A stretch of 64,000 nt of DNA, from NCBI GenBank assembly GCA_031308135.1, contig JAHLJT010000631.1, forward strand, positions 210,970,731 through 211,034,730. The letters run 5' to 3'. This DNA comes from Acheta domesticus (lineage: Eukaryota > Arthropoda > Insecta > Orthoptera > Gryllidae). Positions 1-12,474 of the stretch are shown here, one piece after another. The notes under the pieces were generated by a model, which was given only the letters and a program-made list of their open reading frames with translations, was not told the origin of the DNA and ran no database searches. A program made the position numbers and the translations under genes. Numbering within the stretch: position 1 is the first letter of the stretch; each line of letters begins with the position of its first letter.

Positions 1-302
1 CACGTTTATACATTATGCTGTCTGAAAATTGCACATTTTGGGATTTTACTAGACAAAATTTCAAGATTGGTAGTTTTATTGCATCAAATACAATGTTTAT
101 ATTATCAACTTATTTTAATTAATCTATTTTAAAGGTTTCATTTAAGAAAAAAGTTTTTATGATATAACCCAGCAATGCATTTGAATGATCTGTGAAATCT
201 GAGTGCTGTTTAATATTTGTATGTATCAATTCAGCATTTTGATGCCCTATGAACTGAGTGTCTTTACCTTTCGTGATCCTATTGTGTAATTAAAATTTCT
301 GA

Positions 303-566
303 GTTATTGCAGTAGTGATCCACGGCCCTTGGTTGCGGCAGCTCTACGAACACTATGTTCTGGGTCTATCTTCCCAAATGGATCGTATATCCATTTGGTC
401 ACTCTTCATTGAACTTACCAACATGAGATGGCATGTGCAAGTCACATTTGACCTTACATTCAGGCATGAAGCTTAGCGACAAGCTGCACTGCGTTTCAAA
501 TTCGTAGAATTTCTCGGAACAGACATTGCCCTGCACGGTGCAAGAAAGAACGAACATGGTTTTTAA
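303..566 (+). pseudogene. Degenerate coding-like remnant, unknown
   Basis: One forward frame is open from 303 to the stop at 564-566 except for a single TAG at 474-476, giving about 57 and 29 codons on either side. The composition looks protein-like (HGPWLRQLYEHY near the start, FVEFLGTDIALHGA near the end), and the stretch is visibly less AT-rich than its surroundings. I do not recognise the family. There is no convincing start codon. An acceptor-like TTGCAG precedes 312, so it could be an old exon, but an eroded mobile-element ORF is equally possible. It has no clear link to the ERO1 exons that follow 800 bp downstream. Confidence 0.3.
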
Positions 567-1376
567 CTGCTTTTAACAGCATGGACATGTACGTCAGAGT
601 GAGACTTGGCACACAGACTAGTATAAATGTAGAACAAAGCTTTTCCGGTCTGAAACATCCAAATTAGTTGATAGAAGATGTAATAATTTTTCAGAAAATA
701 ATTTGGAAATATACATAATTATAAATTATAATGAAAAAAATTAAGAACATTTCTTCTGCAGCTTAATTATTTTTGATTTCTGAAGGTATATTTGTATTTT
801 TCTATTTTTAGATTTACTTGTTTGTGTTTTATGCAAATTTAATTTTGTGTGTGAATAATATTTAAAATGTCAAATGTGGTTTGTTTAAACAAAATATACA
901 AACTTAATTATAATAAAAACACTAAAATTACATTTTATTCACCTTAAATATCACATTCAAAGTACAAAAATAAGTTAGTAAGTGGATTAACTGTTTTTTT
1001 TTAAGCTACATAACCTTTTTGCAAAGTCTTGATCTTATTGCATGTTTTTGCATGTTTTGGTGCTTTTACTGCGCATTTTAGAGAAATATTGCATGAAATT
1101 TTGATATTTAATGATAAGAATTCATTTCGTTGATGCAGGTGTTTGTCTGCAAGTTCCTTATTTTTATATATTTTTCCAAGCTCAATGAAGAGAGGCTTGC
1201 AGGAATCATGTGAATCACATTTGCATATTATTCATACAATTTGTTCTTGTGTATGTGTGGTACATTTCAAAGTAAACTAGAAATCTTAAAAATGACATGA
1301 CCTATTTACTTTTATTGTCTTATTTATTATGATGTTATGTGAACAATGTCAGTTATGATAATTAATTTTATTACAG
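567..1376. other. AT-rich intron/intergenic DNA
   Basis: No coding signal was seen. The last bases, TTATTACAG ending at 1376, are a good splice acceptor for the first visible ERO1 exon, so at least the 3' part is ERO1 intron. Earlier ERO1 exons, with the signal peptide and the N-terminal shuttle cysteines, must lie upstream of the window. Confidence 0.5.
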
Positions 1377-3264
1377 AAAAGGGCACTTTAGGCTTCGACT
1401 CGGTCACCGGCCAGTGGGGTCCTAATTTAGAAGAGTTTTTACTTCGCTTTGATCCACGGAAAACTGAAGGGGAAGGACCTCAGTGGTTACGCAATTTATA
1501 CTTTTTGTATTTACTTGAGCTACGAGCTTTGGTGAAGGCTGCTCCCTACTTGGAAAGAGAGGAATATTATACTGGGAATGACCAAGAGGATGAAGATGTT
1601 AGGCAGGCTATGAAGGATATTTTGCGGGTCGTGAGGTATTATTAAAGCATTGTCATTAAATTTGGAATTGTTTATTTTATGTCACACAAACATAATTTAC
1701 ACAAAAAACTAGTTTTGGTTAATACTTTCTGTTGCATTTATTTGTTCTGTGTATCTATTCCAGGTCATTTCCTGAACATTTTAATGAGAGTGTTATGTTT
1801 ACTGGTGGGAGTCAGGCTCGTAAACTTAAGGAGGAATTTCGTCAACACTTTCGTAATATTTCTCACATTATGGACTGTGTTGGATGTGATAAATGTAAAC
1901 TTTGGGGAAAACTTCAGGTAAATATTTCTACATTTAAACTAGTACAGGTACACCATTCTAGGTGCTCTTGAAGTGTTTTTCTTCATTTTTGTCTTGATCA
2001 ATTTTCATCATTAGAACTTTCAAAATAAGTTGTTACCTCAACAAAATAAGCAAGCTACTTTTTATGTAAAATTCTAAAATGGGCTCTAAAATAATTGCAA
2101 AAATATTGTATTTTAATTATTAAAAAGTGCCAGTTATCATCAGCTTTTGATATCTTGGCTGAGAGTAAACGTCAAAAAGAAGCTGCTAAATAATAGTAAA
2201 AATGCCTTCAGCGTAACCTGGGGGGTTCCTTTTAGCAGAGTTGTATCTCTGGCATTTCATTCTGACTACTACAGATCTCGGACATAAACAAATGAAAAGG
2301 GTATTGTGATTTCATTTGCACTGCTCGTTAACAGAAGTTACAAAAATTGTTGATTTTTTTAATATGAATTTAAGTTGATGACAAATGATCCTCAATTTAC
2401 TTACTGGTCTTAATAAGAACAATTAAATAATGAAGTGTTATGCTGAAATCTTGAGTTGTTTTCCAGCTTTTTTCTGTACCCTTCCCTTCCTACAATTCCT
2501 ACATTGTTCTTTCACCTAGTGTAATATTTACAACCGTAAGTTCTGCTTTAAGCATGTGATTCTGATATAGTGGCCATCTGTACGTATTGAGTGAATGTTG
2601 GTTTGCCGACCTCGTAGACAAAGAGTTTAATGATATATTTAGTAAATATCCAAAAAATAATATTAAATTTTTATTTTGCTTCTTTTAAAATTACCATTCA
2701 TACTATCTTGTTTTAACAACAGACTTCATTTCATTTAAGAGTAAATTTGATGCAATATCTTTGATCAAAATCTGGATCGTAAATGTAGTAAGAATGATGT
2801 GTGTAAAAGTGGATTGTAAATGTAGTATGTAAAAAGCTTTTTACATACTTCATGTTAACAGTGGTTTTTTAAATTAATAGATTCATGGATTGGGTACTGC
2901 ACTCAAAATATTATTTTCTGGAAAATTTGATGGAGTGGATCCAACTGGTGCCGATTTAAGCCACATGGCAAAAAGTCAATTTCAGTTACATCGCAGTGAA
3001 ATTGTTGCTTTATTGAATGCATTTGGCAGGTATGTGAATAAATAAGAAATACTTTCTCTTATTCAGATGTTTTGCATGTGATCAATTCATTTGAACATTA
3101 GGAAGTAACATAATTGTTTGGAAATACTTAATTTTCATTAATTCTGTTCATTCTCTGTATTGCAGTAATGTATATATTTGATACAAGCAATGTTTTTGGA
3201 TTTTCCTTACAGACTTTCCACCAGCATATATGAAATTGAGCGATTCAGAGGAATGATGAGATAG
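1377..3264 (+). CDS. Ero1: ERO1-like ER oxidoreductin, last four exons
   Basis: ERO1 is the FAD-dependent thiol oxidase of the ER lumen that re-oxidises protein disulfide isomerase and passes electrons to oxygen. Four exons can be joined by GT-AG signals: 1377-1635, 1764-1917, 2881-3029 and 3213-3264 (stop TAG 3262-3264), giving about 204 C-terminal residues of a family usually near 450-480. Visible hallmarks are the stretch [51 protein letters not shown] and the catalytic cysteine cluster CVGCDKC next to KLWGKLQ, followed by [11 protein letters not shown] and the terminal LLNAFGRLS segment. Introns are short (128 bp, 963 bp, 183 bp). The frame is intact with no frameshift. N-terminal exons are outside the window, so the gene is partial here only because of the window edge. 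Family assignment is secure; paralogue is not determined. Confidence 0.95.
2824..2849. repeat. 26-bp perfect palindrome in ERO1 intron
   Basis: AGTATGTAAAAAG is followed immediately by its exact reverse complement, centred on AAGCTT, about 30 bp upstream of the third visible ERO1 exon. It could fold as a hairpin in the pre-mRNA close to the branch-point and acceptor region. No function can be claimed. Confidence 0.8.
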
Positions 3265-6200
3265 CATGATCAATTCAGTCTCTTCTGAATTTTTCTCTGT
3301 AAGAATATGATACATCACATGCACATAATCAAATAGGTTAGTTGGACAATGTTGTGTGTCTGCTTGTTTGAATGTTGGATGAGAAAAGACTATTAAGAGT
3401 AATTTTGTCAGGTGGTGCGGTAAACTGAACTAGTCCTTTCTGACCTTTCTATAATCTATAAAACTATTTTAATACAAAGAAGAAAGTTCTTATTTTTGTG
3501 ATGTCTTAGTAACAAAATGAGGAATTCAGAACTTTCAGTATTTTTTTCTGACCTATATGAATGTACAATTCATGCTGAAGGAATGGAAATCCACAATCAC
3601 AAACATATTCATTTTTCACTTGTGAAAATGTAACTATTGTGAAAAAATGAATATTCTAATTTTCAAATTCTACTACAAGTTGTTAATTTTTTATTTTATT
3701 TTATTGTTATTACATATGTTATTTATGTATGAGTCATGAAGTTCCTGTGTTGTCAAAATCCCCTTTCGGGAGCAAGGTTGATAAAATAATTGTTGCAGGT
3801 TGCAATGCTAAAGTTCAGGATTTACTAGAACAATTTTGGTGATTGTTTTATTTATTTGAATCAGAATTATTTCTTATGTTAAATAAAACGAATGGAATCA
3901 GAACAAATTGAAGCAATTATTGGCAGCGTAAACAGTATGTTTGTGTCAGTTTTTAAATTTCCTGAAACTTTCCTTCAAAGCTCGTTGGAAACTTCAGTAC
4001 ACCCTGAATGTATTAAAGTACAGAAAAATTAGAAGTATTGTTTTGTATTCAATGTGTGTGTATCAGCACATGTACTTCAGAGTAACAAAGAATCTGAAAA
4101 TGTTTCATATTAATAGTTTTTTTTGTTCATTAAAATGAGAACTTCTAAGTTTATTTTATTTTTGGGCTTATCACATGTAGTTAACACACTGAGTTGGTAT
4201 CTTAAATATTTAAAAATATATGTAAATACTGTGCAATTTAGTATTATTAAATTTGTGAGTAGTAATGTTCTAGTAAATTGCTTTGCTTCTTTTCAATATA
4301 TAGTCTTGCATAGTGTTTACTGTTGTTTGGGATTGTATACAAAAGTGGAAGTTGACTGAGAAGGTATGCAGCAAATGGAAGATCAAGTTCACCCATCTAT
4401 ACTTATAAGCATAACTTAACTTGTGTTGATTCCATCCAGTTTATTTTAATTCTTTAAGTTGATCTTCCTAATTGCCATAAGTTAGGAAAAACAGGATATG
4501 TTTTGGTTTTGTCAAAATTCAAAATAATTTATTTTAGGAGTCTAATTCATCTTTGATGACTTTTTCAATTGATATTGTAATGTACATTTTTACAAACATT
4601 TTGACATCCCTATTTGGGAGTAAGATAGATATTGTAATTATTGCAGATAATTTTAAATTTCTCTTTTGCCTTAGAAAAAGATCAGTATTTTATTTTATTA
4701 CAAGATAAAAAATTCAGTCAAGGTGAACATTGTCATGAAAAGGAACTGCTTCTCAAGTTTCTAAATGAGCTCTCAAGTAATTCTCTCTGTGGTCATGGGG
4801 ACTTCATAATTGGTCCCAAAGATTAAGGGTCACATGGGGTGGAGACCTTAAAGATTGACCCACTCCCCAAATGTTCAAACAAGTCCTCATCCACTTCAAT
4901 CAAGCTTTGTTATTGTTACAAACATTAGACACTAGCTCTTTATAAATTAAGATATTTGAATAAGTACTATTTCGTGCATCAAAGTAATTTGATACCCCAT
5001 GCAATAATTTGATCCTGCATGAAATAATTTGATTAGAATTCAATTTGGAGGCTGCATACAAGTCGCAAGTCTTTGTCCAGGTTTGCAGAATTAAGTTGTG
5101 TTAGCTTCTCCTGCTTGTTAAAGCCAACTTATGCCCACTGTTGATACTTCTCAGACAACCTCTACTATAGTTCTTTGCAGAAAACTGTACTGCTACAAAT
5201 ACTCTAATTGAAAATGCTGTTTCAACAATTCGTAAACTCATGTATGCAACTAAACCAATATATATGTTCAGAGTTTTTTTTTCTCCTCTTGACTATAGTA
5301 GGCATAATATGTTGCGAAATATTATTGAATTAGTATTTAGTTTCATAATGGTATTTTGTTGGGCACTGTGCACAACAAATTCTTCTAATCTATTTTTTTC
5401 ATTCTGTGCTATACCAGATATTCCTTACAGCTGTACTGTGTGCCAAATTTTTAAAAAAAATTGTAGCACCAACAAACTGTTTTAAATTTGTAAATGAATT
5501 ATTTCTTCAAGTTACTGTTGTATCCAAAGTAAATGTGTGTTCAACATATTTGGGAGCAATATGTTTACTAAGAAAGCTTAGGAATTGAAGTTTAAAGGAT
5601 TTTTAAGTATCTGATCAATGGTATGTTCAACTGTTCCTTTGTATGTACCTAGACACTTCTTTTAATTTATTTAGGTAGTGTGTTTCATGTTACTTATCCT
5701 GATTGAAATTGCTAATTTGGTATTTATATGTTGAACGTATATTAAAATTAGATGTATACTTCAGTAAAACAACAGGAATTCTGATTAGTAAAGAAGTGCA
5801 GCATCAAACATTTGACAAAATTTATAATAATGACGGATGACTTCTGGCCATATCTGATGGAAAAAACAGGTGGTGGTTAGAACTTTCACAAACCACTTTA
5901 GCCAACTAATTTTGGATTTAATTGTAATTTTTTTGTGACCATAAACCCATCGAAGCAAAAAAGCATCATTGAAATGTGGCATTTGTTATTTTATTTTATA
6001 GCAAGACTGTTGCAGTCTCTGCATACATGTAGTACTTCAATTATCTGTGATAATTAGAATTACCTAAAGCAAATCTTTCATTTATTTATTATGGAGCTGG
6101 CTCCGTTTCTGATTTTCCTAATTTGTATAAATGTAAATATTTGTCTGGTGGTAGATATGAGGAAACTACTTTTATCTTTATTCTAGTTCTTGTTTTTAAT

Positions 6201-7700
6201 GTTGAAATATTTATGTAAAATTCTTATTGAGTGGAAAGTAAATAAAAATAGTAATAGTAAAAAATTAAGGAATACAATTTTTATATTTATTCGTCTGCTA
6301 TAATTATTGTAGAAGCTGTAATTAAAAATTATATTAATTCTAGAACTTCAAATATGTGAAAAAATTGATTAAAAATTTTATTTTTTTTTTTACTTATCTT
6401 ATCAAGAGTCCTACATTTCAATACAGAAATATGAAACAAGTGTATTTTATTCTATTGACTTGCAGTTGTAAACATTTGTGAGGATTGAAAACTAATTTTC
6501 TGGATAACTTATTTCTACTTAAGTAGAAAGTAAATTGATCAAACCAATCTGTGCTCAATATCAGGCAAAAATGTACAAAACCTTCAGAGAGATTGCTGTG
6601 CGGTGAGAACAGAATTCGAAATAATGTTTCATTATACATAAATAATAATACTAGTTTCATACTGTCAGATATAAAGTTTCATATTGATTGTTCTAATTTT
6701 GTATTGTTACTAATTGGTTTCAAATATCAAAACAACTTGTAAGATTAATAATACTGCATTTTTCTTTAATTATCTTTGTGTGCTTGAGTTCATGAATTCT
6801 CCACTTCAGACTTTTTTGAAAAAAAAGTTTGAAGTTTAATTTTAGAAATTCTGTATCCTTTTTTTGGTATAATGAGTGGTAATCTGTTTGCAAAAACTAT
6901 TAAAATAAAATTGCATTACTTATAATGAATCTTGATTGTTTTCTTAATTGGTGTTTATCATTTCTGTGGGTTCTTTTCCCAATTAATCATAATGAATATC
7001 TGTAATTGACTAAGATTATAAATGTGTGTTCTTTTCAGGCATTGGGTTCCTTCCAGGAATTTTTATGAACACTGTAGCTTAAAAGCTGACCTCCTTAATA
7101 TTTTATCTGTTAAGCTGTATAAATTATCATTTATTATTTCATTGTTTGTGGCAACAGGAACAACAGTTTTATTCTCTTGTGAATTAACTTATTTGTATAT
7201 CTTATTACAAAAGTACTTTGAAGAATGCCCTCTCTCAGCCATTCCACGTCATATCATACAAAAAAGATCAACATTTAACCTTCATATTTTTAATTATTTT
7301 CTATTTATTATATGGATCAAATGAGTTAATAGGCATATTTGTATTTTTTCTAACTTTATAATTTTTGGAAATATTGCATGTAGAAATTTGCTAAAAATAA
7401 CATGCATTACCATCTTTAAGGTGCCACAAACTTAAGTACACTATTGGAATTCCATTCAAATACCATTCTTAAGTTAAAAACATTTTTTTAGATTTTACAA
7501 AATATTTGTTTTTCTCGATTTTCAATTTTTTAAAAAGAAATCAAACTTTGAAAATTGAAGAGTTTAGTACACTCGATGAGCTAGATATGTAAAAAATATA
7601 TTAATAACTTATTAGAGTCTGATTGACAACTGCAGAAAAAATCATAGTGGGATCTCAGCAACTTCAAAAAATATGACTTTTTTTACTAACCAATATGTAA
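3265..7700 (+). other. ERO1 3' UTR and AT-rich downstream DNA
   Basis: This 4.4-kb stretch is AT-rich with only short chance ORFs. A polyadenylation signal AATAAA lies at 3882-3887 and further weak AATAAA-type sequences follow, for example near 6241, so the mature 3' UTR end cannot be fixed from sequence. No repeats, RNA genes or coding homology were recognised. Confidence 0.5.
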
Positions 7701-7771
7701 TAAACAGATTGCTGCGACAGACGCATTTCTTGCGTTACTGGCCGGCAGTTCCTGTGGATGATGCAGTAATT

Positions 7772-7806
7772 GAAGTACTTCTTGAAGTGGTGCAACTTCA
7801 TGACTT
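7772..7806. repeat. Target-site duplication, 3' flank of LINE
   Basis: A 35-bp sequence beginning GAAGTACTTCTTGAAGTGG directly abuts the (TTC)n end of the LINE. It is repeated at 12952-12986 with one difference (T/C). The position exactly outside both element ends supports a target-site duplication. Confidence 0.75.
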
Positions 7807-7848
7807 CTTTTTCTTCTTCTTCTTCTTCTTCTTCGACGGTTTCTACCC

Positions 7849-9970
7849 CTAAGAGTTTGCCGTTTTCGATTTCCATATTTTTCGGTCATTCCATTGACCT
7901 TCTTCTAGTTCTTTCTCATTCATTACTTCCTGTATGTACGCCTTCCAGGTCAAAACAGATCTACCTCTTCTACGCGTTCTTTCAGGTATCCAGTTTAAAA
8001 TTTGAATTGGCCATCTCTCATTTTGCATCCTCTGGACATGTCCGTACCATTGAAGAGCTTTATTTTCTAGTCTTCTGGTTATGGTTGTTTGAACGCCAGC
8101 TCTTTCCCATACCACTTCGTTTCTTATCTTGTCCAGCTTTGTTATCTGTAAAGATCTTCTCATGAAGTCGAGCTCTACTGACCGTATTCTGTCTCTATGG
8201 CGTTTTGTTAAAGGCCACATTTCTGCACCATATAATATAATATTTTCCACTACACTGTGGAATATTCTTCTCTTTGTGTCTTGTCGTAGCACATTATTCC
8301 ATATAAGGCTATGTAGAGTTTTGATTGCATTTCTGCCCATTGCGAGTCTAGTGGTAATATCTTCATCAACTTTCCCATCGTCAGTAATTATAGTCCCCAG
8401 ATATTTAAATTTTGAACAGTTAGTTATTTCGTCATCAATTTTTGTATTAGAGGTATCTCCTCCAATGCATAAATATTCGGTCTTTTTAAGGTTAATTTTA
8501 AGTCCCCACTTTTCGTATTCTTCTTTTAATTTCCTAAGCATAAACTGCATATCTTCCCGATCTGATGCCATAATGACCTGATCATCTGCAAAAAGTAGAG
8601 AATGTAAGCACCTCTCATTTATGAGAACTCCCATTTGCGAGCATTTCTTGTACCAAGTTTCCAAAACTTGTTCCATATATATATTAAAGAGAAGTGGCGA
8701 TAAACTACATCCTTGTTTTAACCCTTTGTTAGTTTTAATACTTTGGGTAATTTTCCTCCCCATTTTAATACACGCTTCAGTATTCTGGTACATTTTTTAA
8801 CCGAATTAATCCATTTTTCTGGAACATTCAGTCTTCTCATTGCTGACCATATTTTGTATCGAGGAACACTGTCATAGGCCTTTTCGAGGCCAATAAATGT
8901 CATATGTGTGTCTATATTGTATATTCCATTTTTCTCTATTATTTGGCGTAAGCAATGGATGTTATCTAAACATGACCTCCCACTTCTAAACCCACTTTGT
9001 TCTTCACTCTATGTTATTCCCTTCTGTATTTTTTCCTTTAGAATACTAGCGAATAGCCTAGCTATTGATGGGATGACACTAATTCCTCTGTAGTTTTCAC
9101 AAAGGGTTTTGTCACCTTTCTTGTGTATAGAGCTGATATATGACATATTCCATTCCTGAGGAGTATTGCCACTAACTTCAATTTTGTTAAAAAGATTTTT
9201 GAGATATTCAGTTATATTATAACCTCCATATTTTAAAAGTTCCATTCTAAGGTTACCTGGTCCTGGAGCTTTATTGTTTTTAGCTTTCGACAAAGCCCTT
9301 TTTACATCAAACCAAATGATTTCAGGTTCCCATGCTTGCCAATGCATGCATTCCGAATTGTTTTGGTATTCAACTCTACTTTCTTGTAATAATTGTTCGT
9401 AGTAATCAATCCATTTTGTAGGAGTTATTATTTGTACTTTACTTTTGTAACAATTTTTTCTCATATTTTTAATCGTTTTCCACGCTTGGGTTGACCTATT
9501 ATATCCTATTGTATTATCTATATCCCTACACAATCTCTCCCAGTGTTCATTTTTTCAATTTTTACTAATTCTTTAACTTCTTTTCTTTTTTGTACATATT
9601 CCTTTCGTGTTTGGGCATTCCTATTTGAAATCCACGACAGGTACAATGTTTTCTTTTCGTTAATCAAGCTTTCTCAATTTTCACTGAATTTCTCAACGAA
9701 CTTCCTTTTTTCTTGTTCTTCTCCTAGGGCTTCCTTAGCTGCTTCAAAAACAACATCTTTTAGGTGATAATACATTTCTTCGGGACTTTTATCCTCGGAG
9801 TTTCCTAGTTTAAGGTTAATTCTGTTTTGGTAAAGCATTTCAATGCTGTATTGTTTTAAAAGGTCTGTTTTAAAATTTATGTCATTTTGTTCAATTAAAA
9901 TATCGGTATCTTTTTCAATAGATCTTCGTTTACTTCTTAAAGGAAATACATGTTTGCTCAGGTCCATCAA
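7849..9970 (-). pseudogene. LINE ORF2 C-terminal part: reverse transcriptase, frameshifted
   Basis: Four minus-strand segments (9970-9674, 9533-9009, 8903-8718, 8793-7849) together carry the reverse transcriptase. In order they show KNNKAPGPGNLRMELLKYG and NYRGISVIPSIARLFASIL (fingers), FIGLEKAYDSVPR (motif A region), GLKQGCSLSPLLFNIYME, the catalytic LLFADDQVIMASD near 8570-8590, and a C-terminal WYGHVQRM segment with a basic tail. The enzyme copies element RNA at a nicked chromosomal target. At least three frameshifts separate the segments. The start at 9970 is set by the nested satellite insertion, not by a real initiation site. There is no RNase H domain. Confidence 0.85.
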
Positions 9971-10985
9971 GCTGGCCCGCCCACCATAGCAGAATCAAAC
10001 CAAACTAGTACCAGAATTTTTAACTATTTTATTACTAATTTATTACCGCAAACCCGATTTTTTTACCACTCATCTTCACCCAAAAAACGGGTGGCGGGCC
10101 AGCTTGATATCAAGCTGGCCCGCCCACCATAGCAGAATCAAACCAAACTAGTGCCATAATTTTTAACTATTTTATTACTAATTTATTACCGCAAAACTAA
10201 TTTTTGTACCACTCAACTTCACCCCAAAACAGGGGGTGGCGGGCCAGCTTGATATCAAGCTGGCCCGCCCACCATAGCAGAATCAAACCAAACTAGTGCC
10301 ATAATTTTTAACTATTTTATTACTAATTTATTACCGCAAAACTAATTTTTGTACCACTCAACTTCACCCCAAAACAGGGGGTGGCGGGCCAGCTTGATAT
10401 CAAGCTGGCCCGCCCACCATAGCAGAATCAAACCAAACTAGTGCCATAATTTTTAACTATTTTATTACTAATTTATTACCGCAAAACTAATTTTTGTACC
10501 ACTCAACTTCACCCCAAAACAGGGGGTGGCGGGCCAGCTTGATATCAAGCTGGCGCGCCCACCATAGCAGAATCAAACCAAAGTAGTGCCATAATTTTTA
10601 ACTATTTTATTACTAATTTATTACCGCAAAACTAATTTTTTACCACTCAACTTCACCCCAAAACAGGGGATGGCGGGCCAGCTTGATATCAAGCTGGCCC
10701 GCCCACCATAGCAGAATCAAACCAAACTAGTGCCATAATTTTTTAACTATTTTATTACTAATTTATTACCGCAAAACTAATTTTTTTACCACTCAACTTC
10801 ACCCCAAAACAGGGGGTGGCGGGCTAGCTCCATATCACGCTGGCCCGCCCACCATAGCAGAATCAATCCAAACTAATAATAATTTTTAACTATATTATTA
10901 CTAAATTATTACCGCAAAACTAATTTTTTACCATTCATCTGCACCCCAAAATATAATTTTTAACTATTTGATTACTAATTTATTA
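9967..10985. repeat. 145-bp satellite of tandem MITE-like units
   Basis: Seven units start at 9967, 10110, 10255, 10400, 10545, 10689 and 10835 (spacing 143-146 bp); the last is decayed. Each unit starts TCAAGCTGGCCCGCC and ends with the inverted copy of the same sequence, so every junction is a near-perfect or perfect 26-bp palindrome centred on GATATC (for example 10096-10121). Between units sits a single TA. Each unit therefore looks like a short Tc1/mariner-type MITE with 15-18 bp terminal inverted repeats, joined head to tail sharing the TA. It has no coding capacity and lies inside the LINE. Confidence 0.85.
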
Positions 10986-11289
10986 GTCATGAGGGCGGCG
11001 AACCCGCCCTCTCCCTTATAGCGTCCGGTTCTAACAGTCTTGCTGGTTTTTCCAAAGCCTGCCCGAGGGTTAAATACCCGGCGGGTCTTGGCTTTTTTTG
11101 CCTGGGACAGGTATTACCGAAGCTTTGCAAATGGAATTATACTCGTAGATACTTCGCCAATGGATTTGGTATAACAAAAATTATTTATGGTCGTTGATAT
11201 TCAGTTACTGGTCTAAAATGTCCAATAATTGCAAATCGAGACTGACGTTGGAAACATTAAATTAACTTTGAAATTTCCAGATATCTGGA
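10986..11289. other. Unassigned DNA with GC-rich hairpin
   Basis: Directly after the satellite, GAGGGCGG and CCGCCCTC flank a 5-nt loop at about 10989-11011, forming a strong hairpin. The remainder is unremarkable and may belong to whatever element carried the satellite into the LINE. Confidence 0.4.
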
Positions 11290-11928
11290 AGATTCTGGCA
11301 TGCGATGAAGGATTCATTTGTTGGTTTTGTTTTGTTCTCCTTACGAAGTTCATCGTAAGAAGAGAAAGTTATGCAATCGTGCGCCGGAAAACGTAGAATT
11401 TTCCGCAGAAACACTCTTATTTAAATAAAAGTTTATTAATTTCAAACATTACGTTGTGTACATTGGATTTCCACATCTCCTGAATCATCCTGACGGTAAA
11501 GTATTGTATGAAGAAAAACAGTTGTTAACCTTAATAAAAGAAGAAGACGTTGTGTACAATGATGAAACGGAGATCCTGTAATTGGAAATCTAATACATCT
11601 ACCGAGTATTATTTTCTGTGCGTACTTCACGAAGAGAACTTACCAAGTAAACTATCCAATTTAAAATGCTTAGTATAAAGAAAGTTATGTAATACCGCCA
11701 CAAAAAAACGGAATTTTTCGACCCAAAAAATCGCATTGTGGCCCTGATTCGGAAAAAAGTGGACAAATCCTATTACAATATGTAGTAATTTACTTTCTCT
11801 AACATTTCTTATAGTGAGATTTCACGAATTGCGGGCCCTTAATATGTTTTTTACTTCCTTGAATACGTATGTATATGTATACGGTGTACTATACGTAGAA
11901 TACAGAAAATGCTGCTTACTACTATGCG
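11290..11928 (-). repeat. Family A fragment(s), inverted orientation
   Basis: Segments such as AAGAAGAGAAAGTTATG, the CGGAATTTTTCGACCC region and GTGGACAAATCCTATTAC match, in reverse orientation and with much divergence, the right-hand third of the interspersed repeat called family A here (best copy 55881-57504). The end-like motif occurs twice (about 11355 and 11680), so two fragments are probably stacked. Confidence 0.5.
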
Positions 11929-12474
11929 CTATGCTACACATAGCGCATGCTCCTTACAAAGGTTTATTAATCTTTTCCCATTGTCATTAACAGTTTCCTC
12001 TCCAAACTGACCTACTACTTCGCGTTCTCTGTTACCTACTCTGCTATTAAAATCCCCAATTAATAGAATTTCATTTTGATGCGGAATACTTGGTATAATT
12101 TCACTGAGATCTTGAAAAAACTTATTTTTTTCATCCACAAGTGCATTGTCGTTTACCGCATATACCCCTAAAATAGTTAACTGGTGACGAAAAATGTTCA
12201 TGTCTATTTTAAGTACCCTGTCACTAATATGTTCTATTTGTTTAATGAATTTTGTCCATTTACGTTTAATAAGGAAAGATACTCCACTTCTGGCTCTAAA
12301 ATCTTTGGGCACACCACTCCAAACGTGAAGATATTCATTCAAAACTTCTTCCCCTGTCCCTTTTCTCTTCGTTTCCGTAAGAATAATTATGTCCAGATTC
12401 AGTTTTTCAATTTCTGAGATGACCTCCCTCTGTTTTGTTCCCAGGCCTTGTATATTCCACGTACCAATGTTCAT
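11929..12474 (-). pseudogene. LINE ORF2 N-terminal part: AP-type endonuclease, truncated
   Basis: From the ATG at 12474 the minus frame reads MNIGTWNIQGL, then IIILTETKRKG (catalytic Glu), SGVSFLIKRKW, LGVYAVND and LLIGDFNSRVG. These are the standard motifs of the exonuclease-endonuclease-phosphatase domain that nicks target DNA. It stops at about residue 180, just after FGEETVNDNGKRL and EHALCVA, where the nested insert begins. The final SDH motif is missing, so no active nuclease is expected. The frame is also open upstream of the ATG to 12588 through leader sequence. Confidence 0.85.

Noticed and set aside
3941..7324. Series of 60-100 codon frames downstream of ERO1
   Set aside because: AT-rich chance frames (many Phe, Ile, Tyr, Lys) with no family resemblance and no codon pattern.
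7770..8581. Plus-strand open frames over the LINE reverse transcriptase
   Set aside because: They are the complement of the real minus-strand RT, with no motif of their own.
10096..10860. CRISPR-like array with palindromic repeats
   Set aside because: The palindromes are junctions of identical 145-bp MITE-like units. The 'spacers' are the same sequence each time, and the DNA is eukaryotic.
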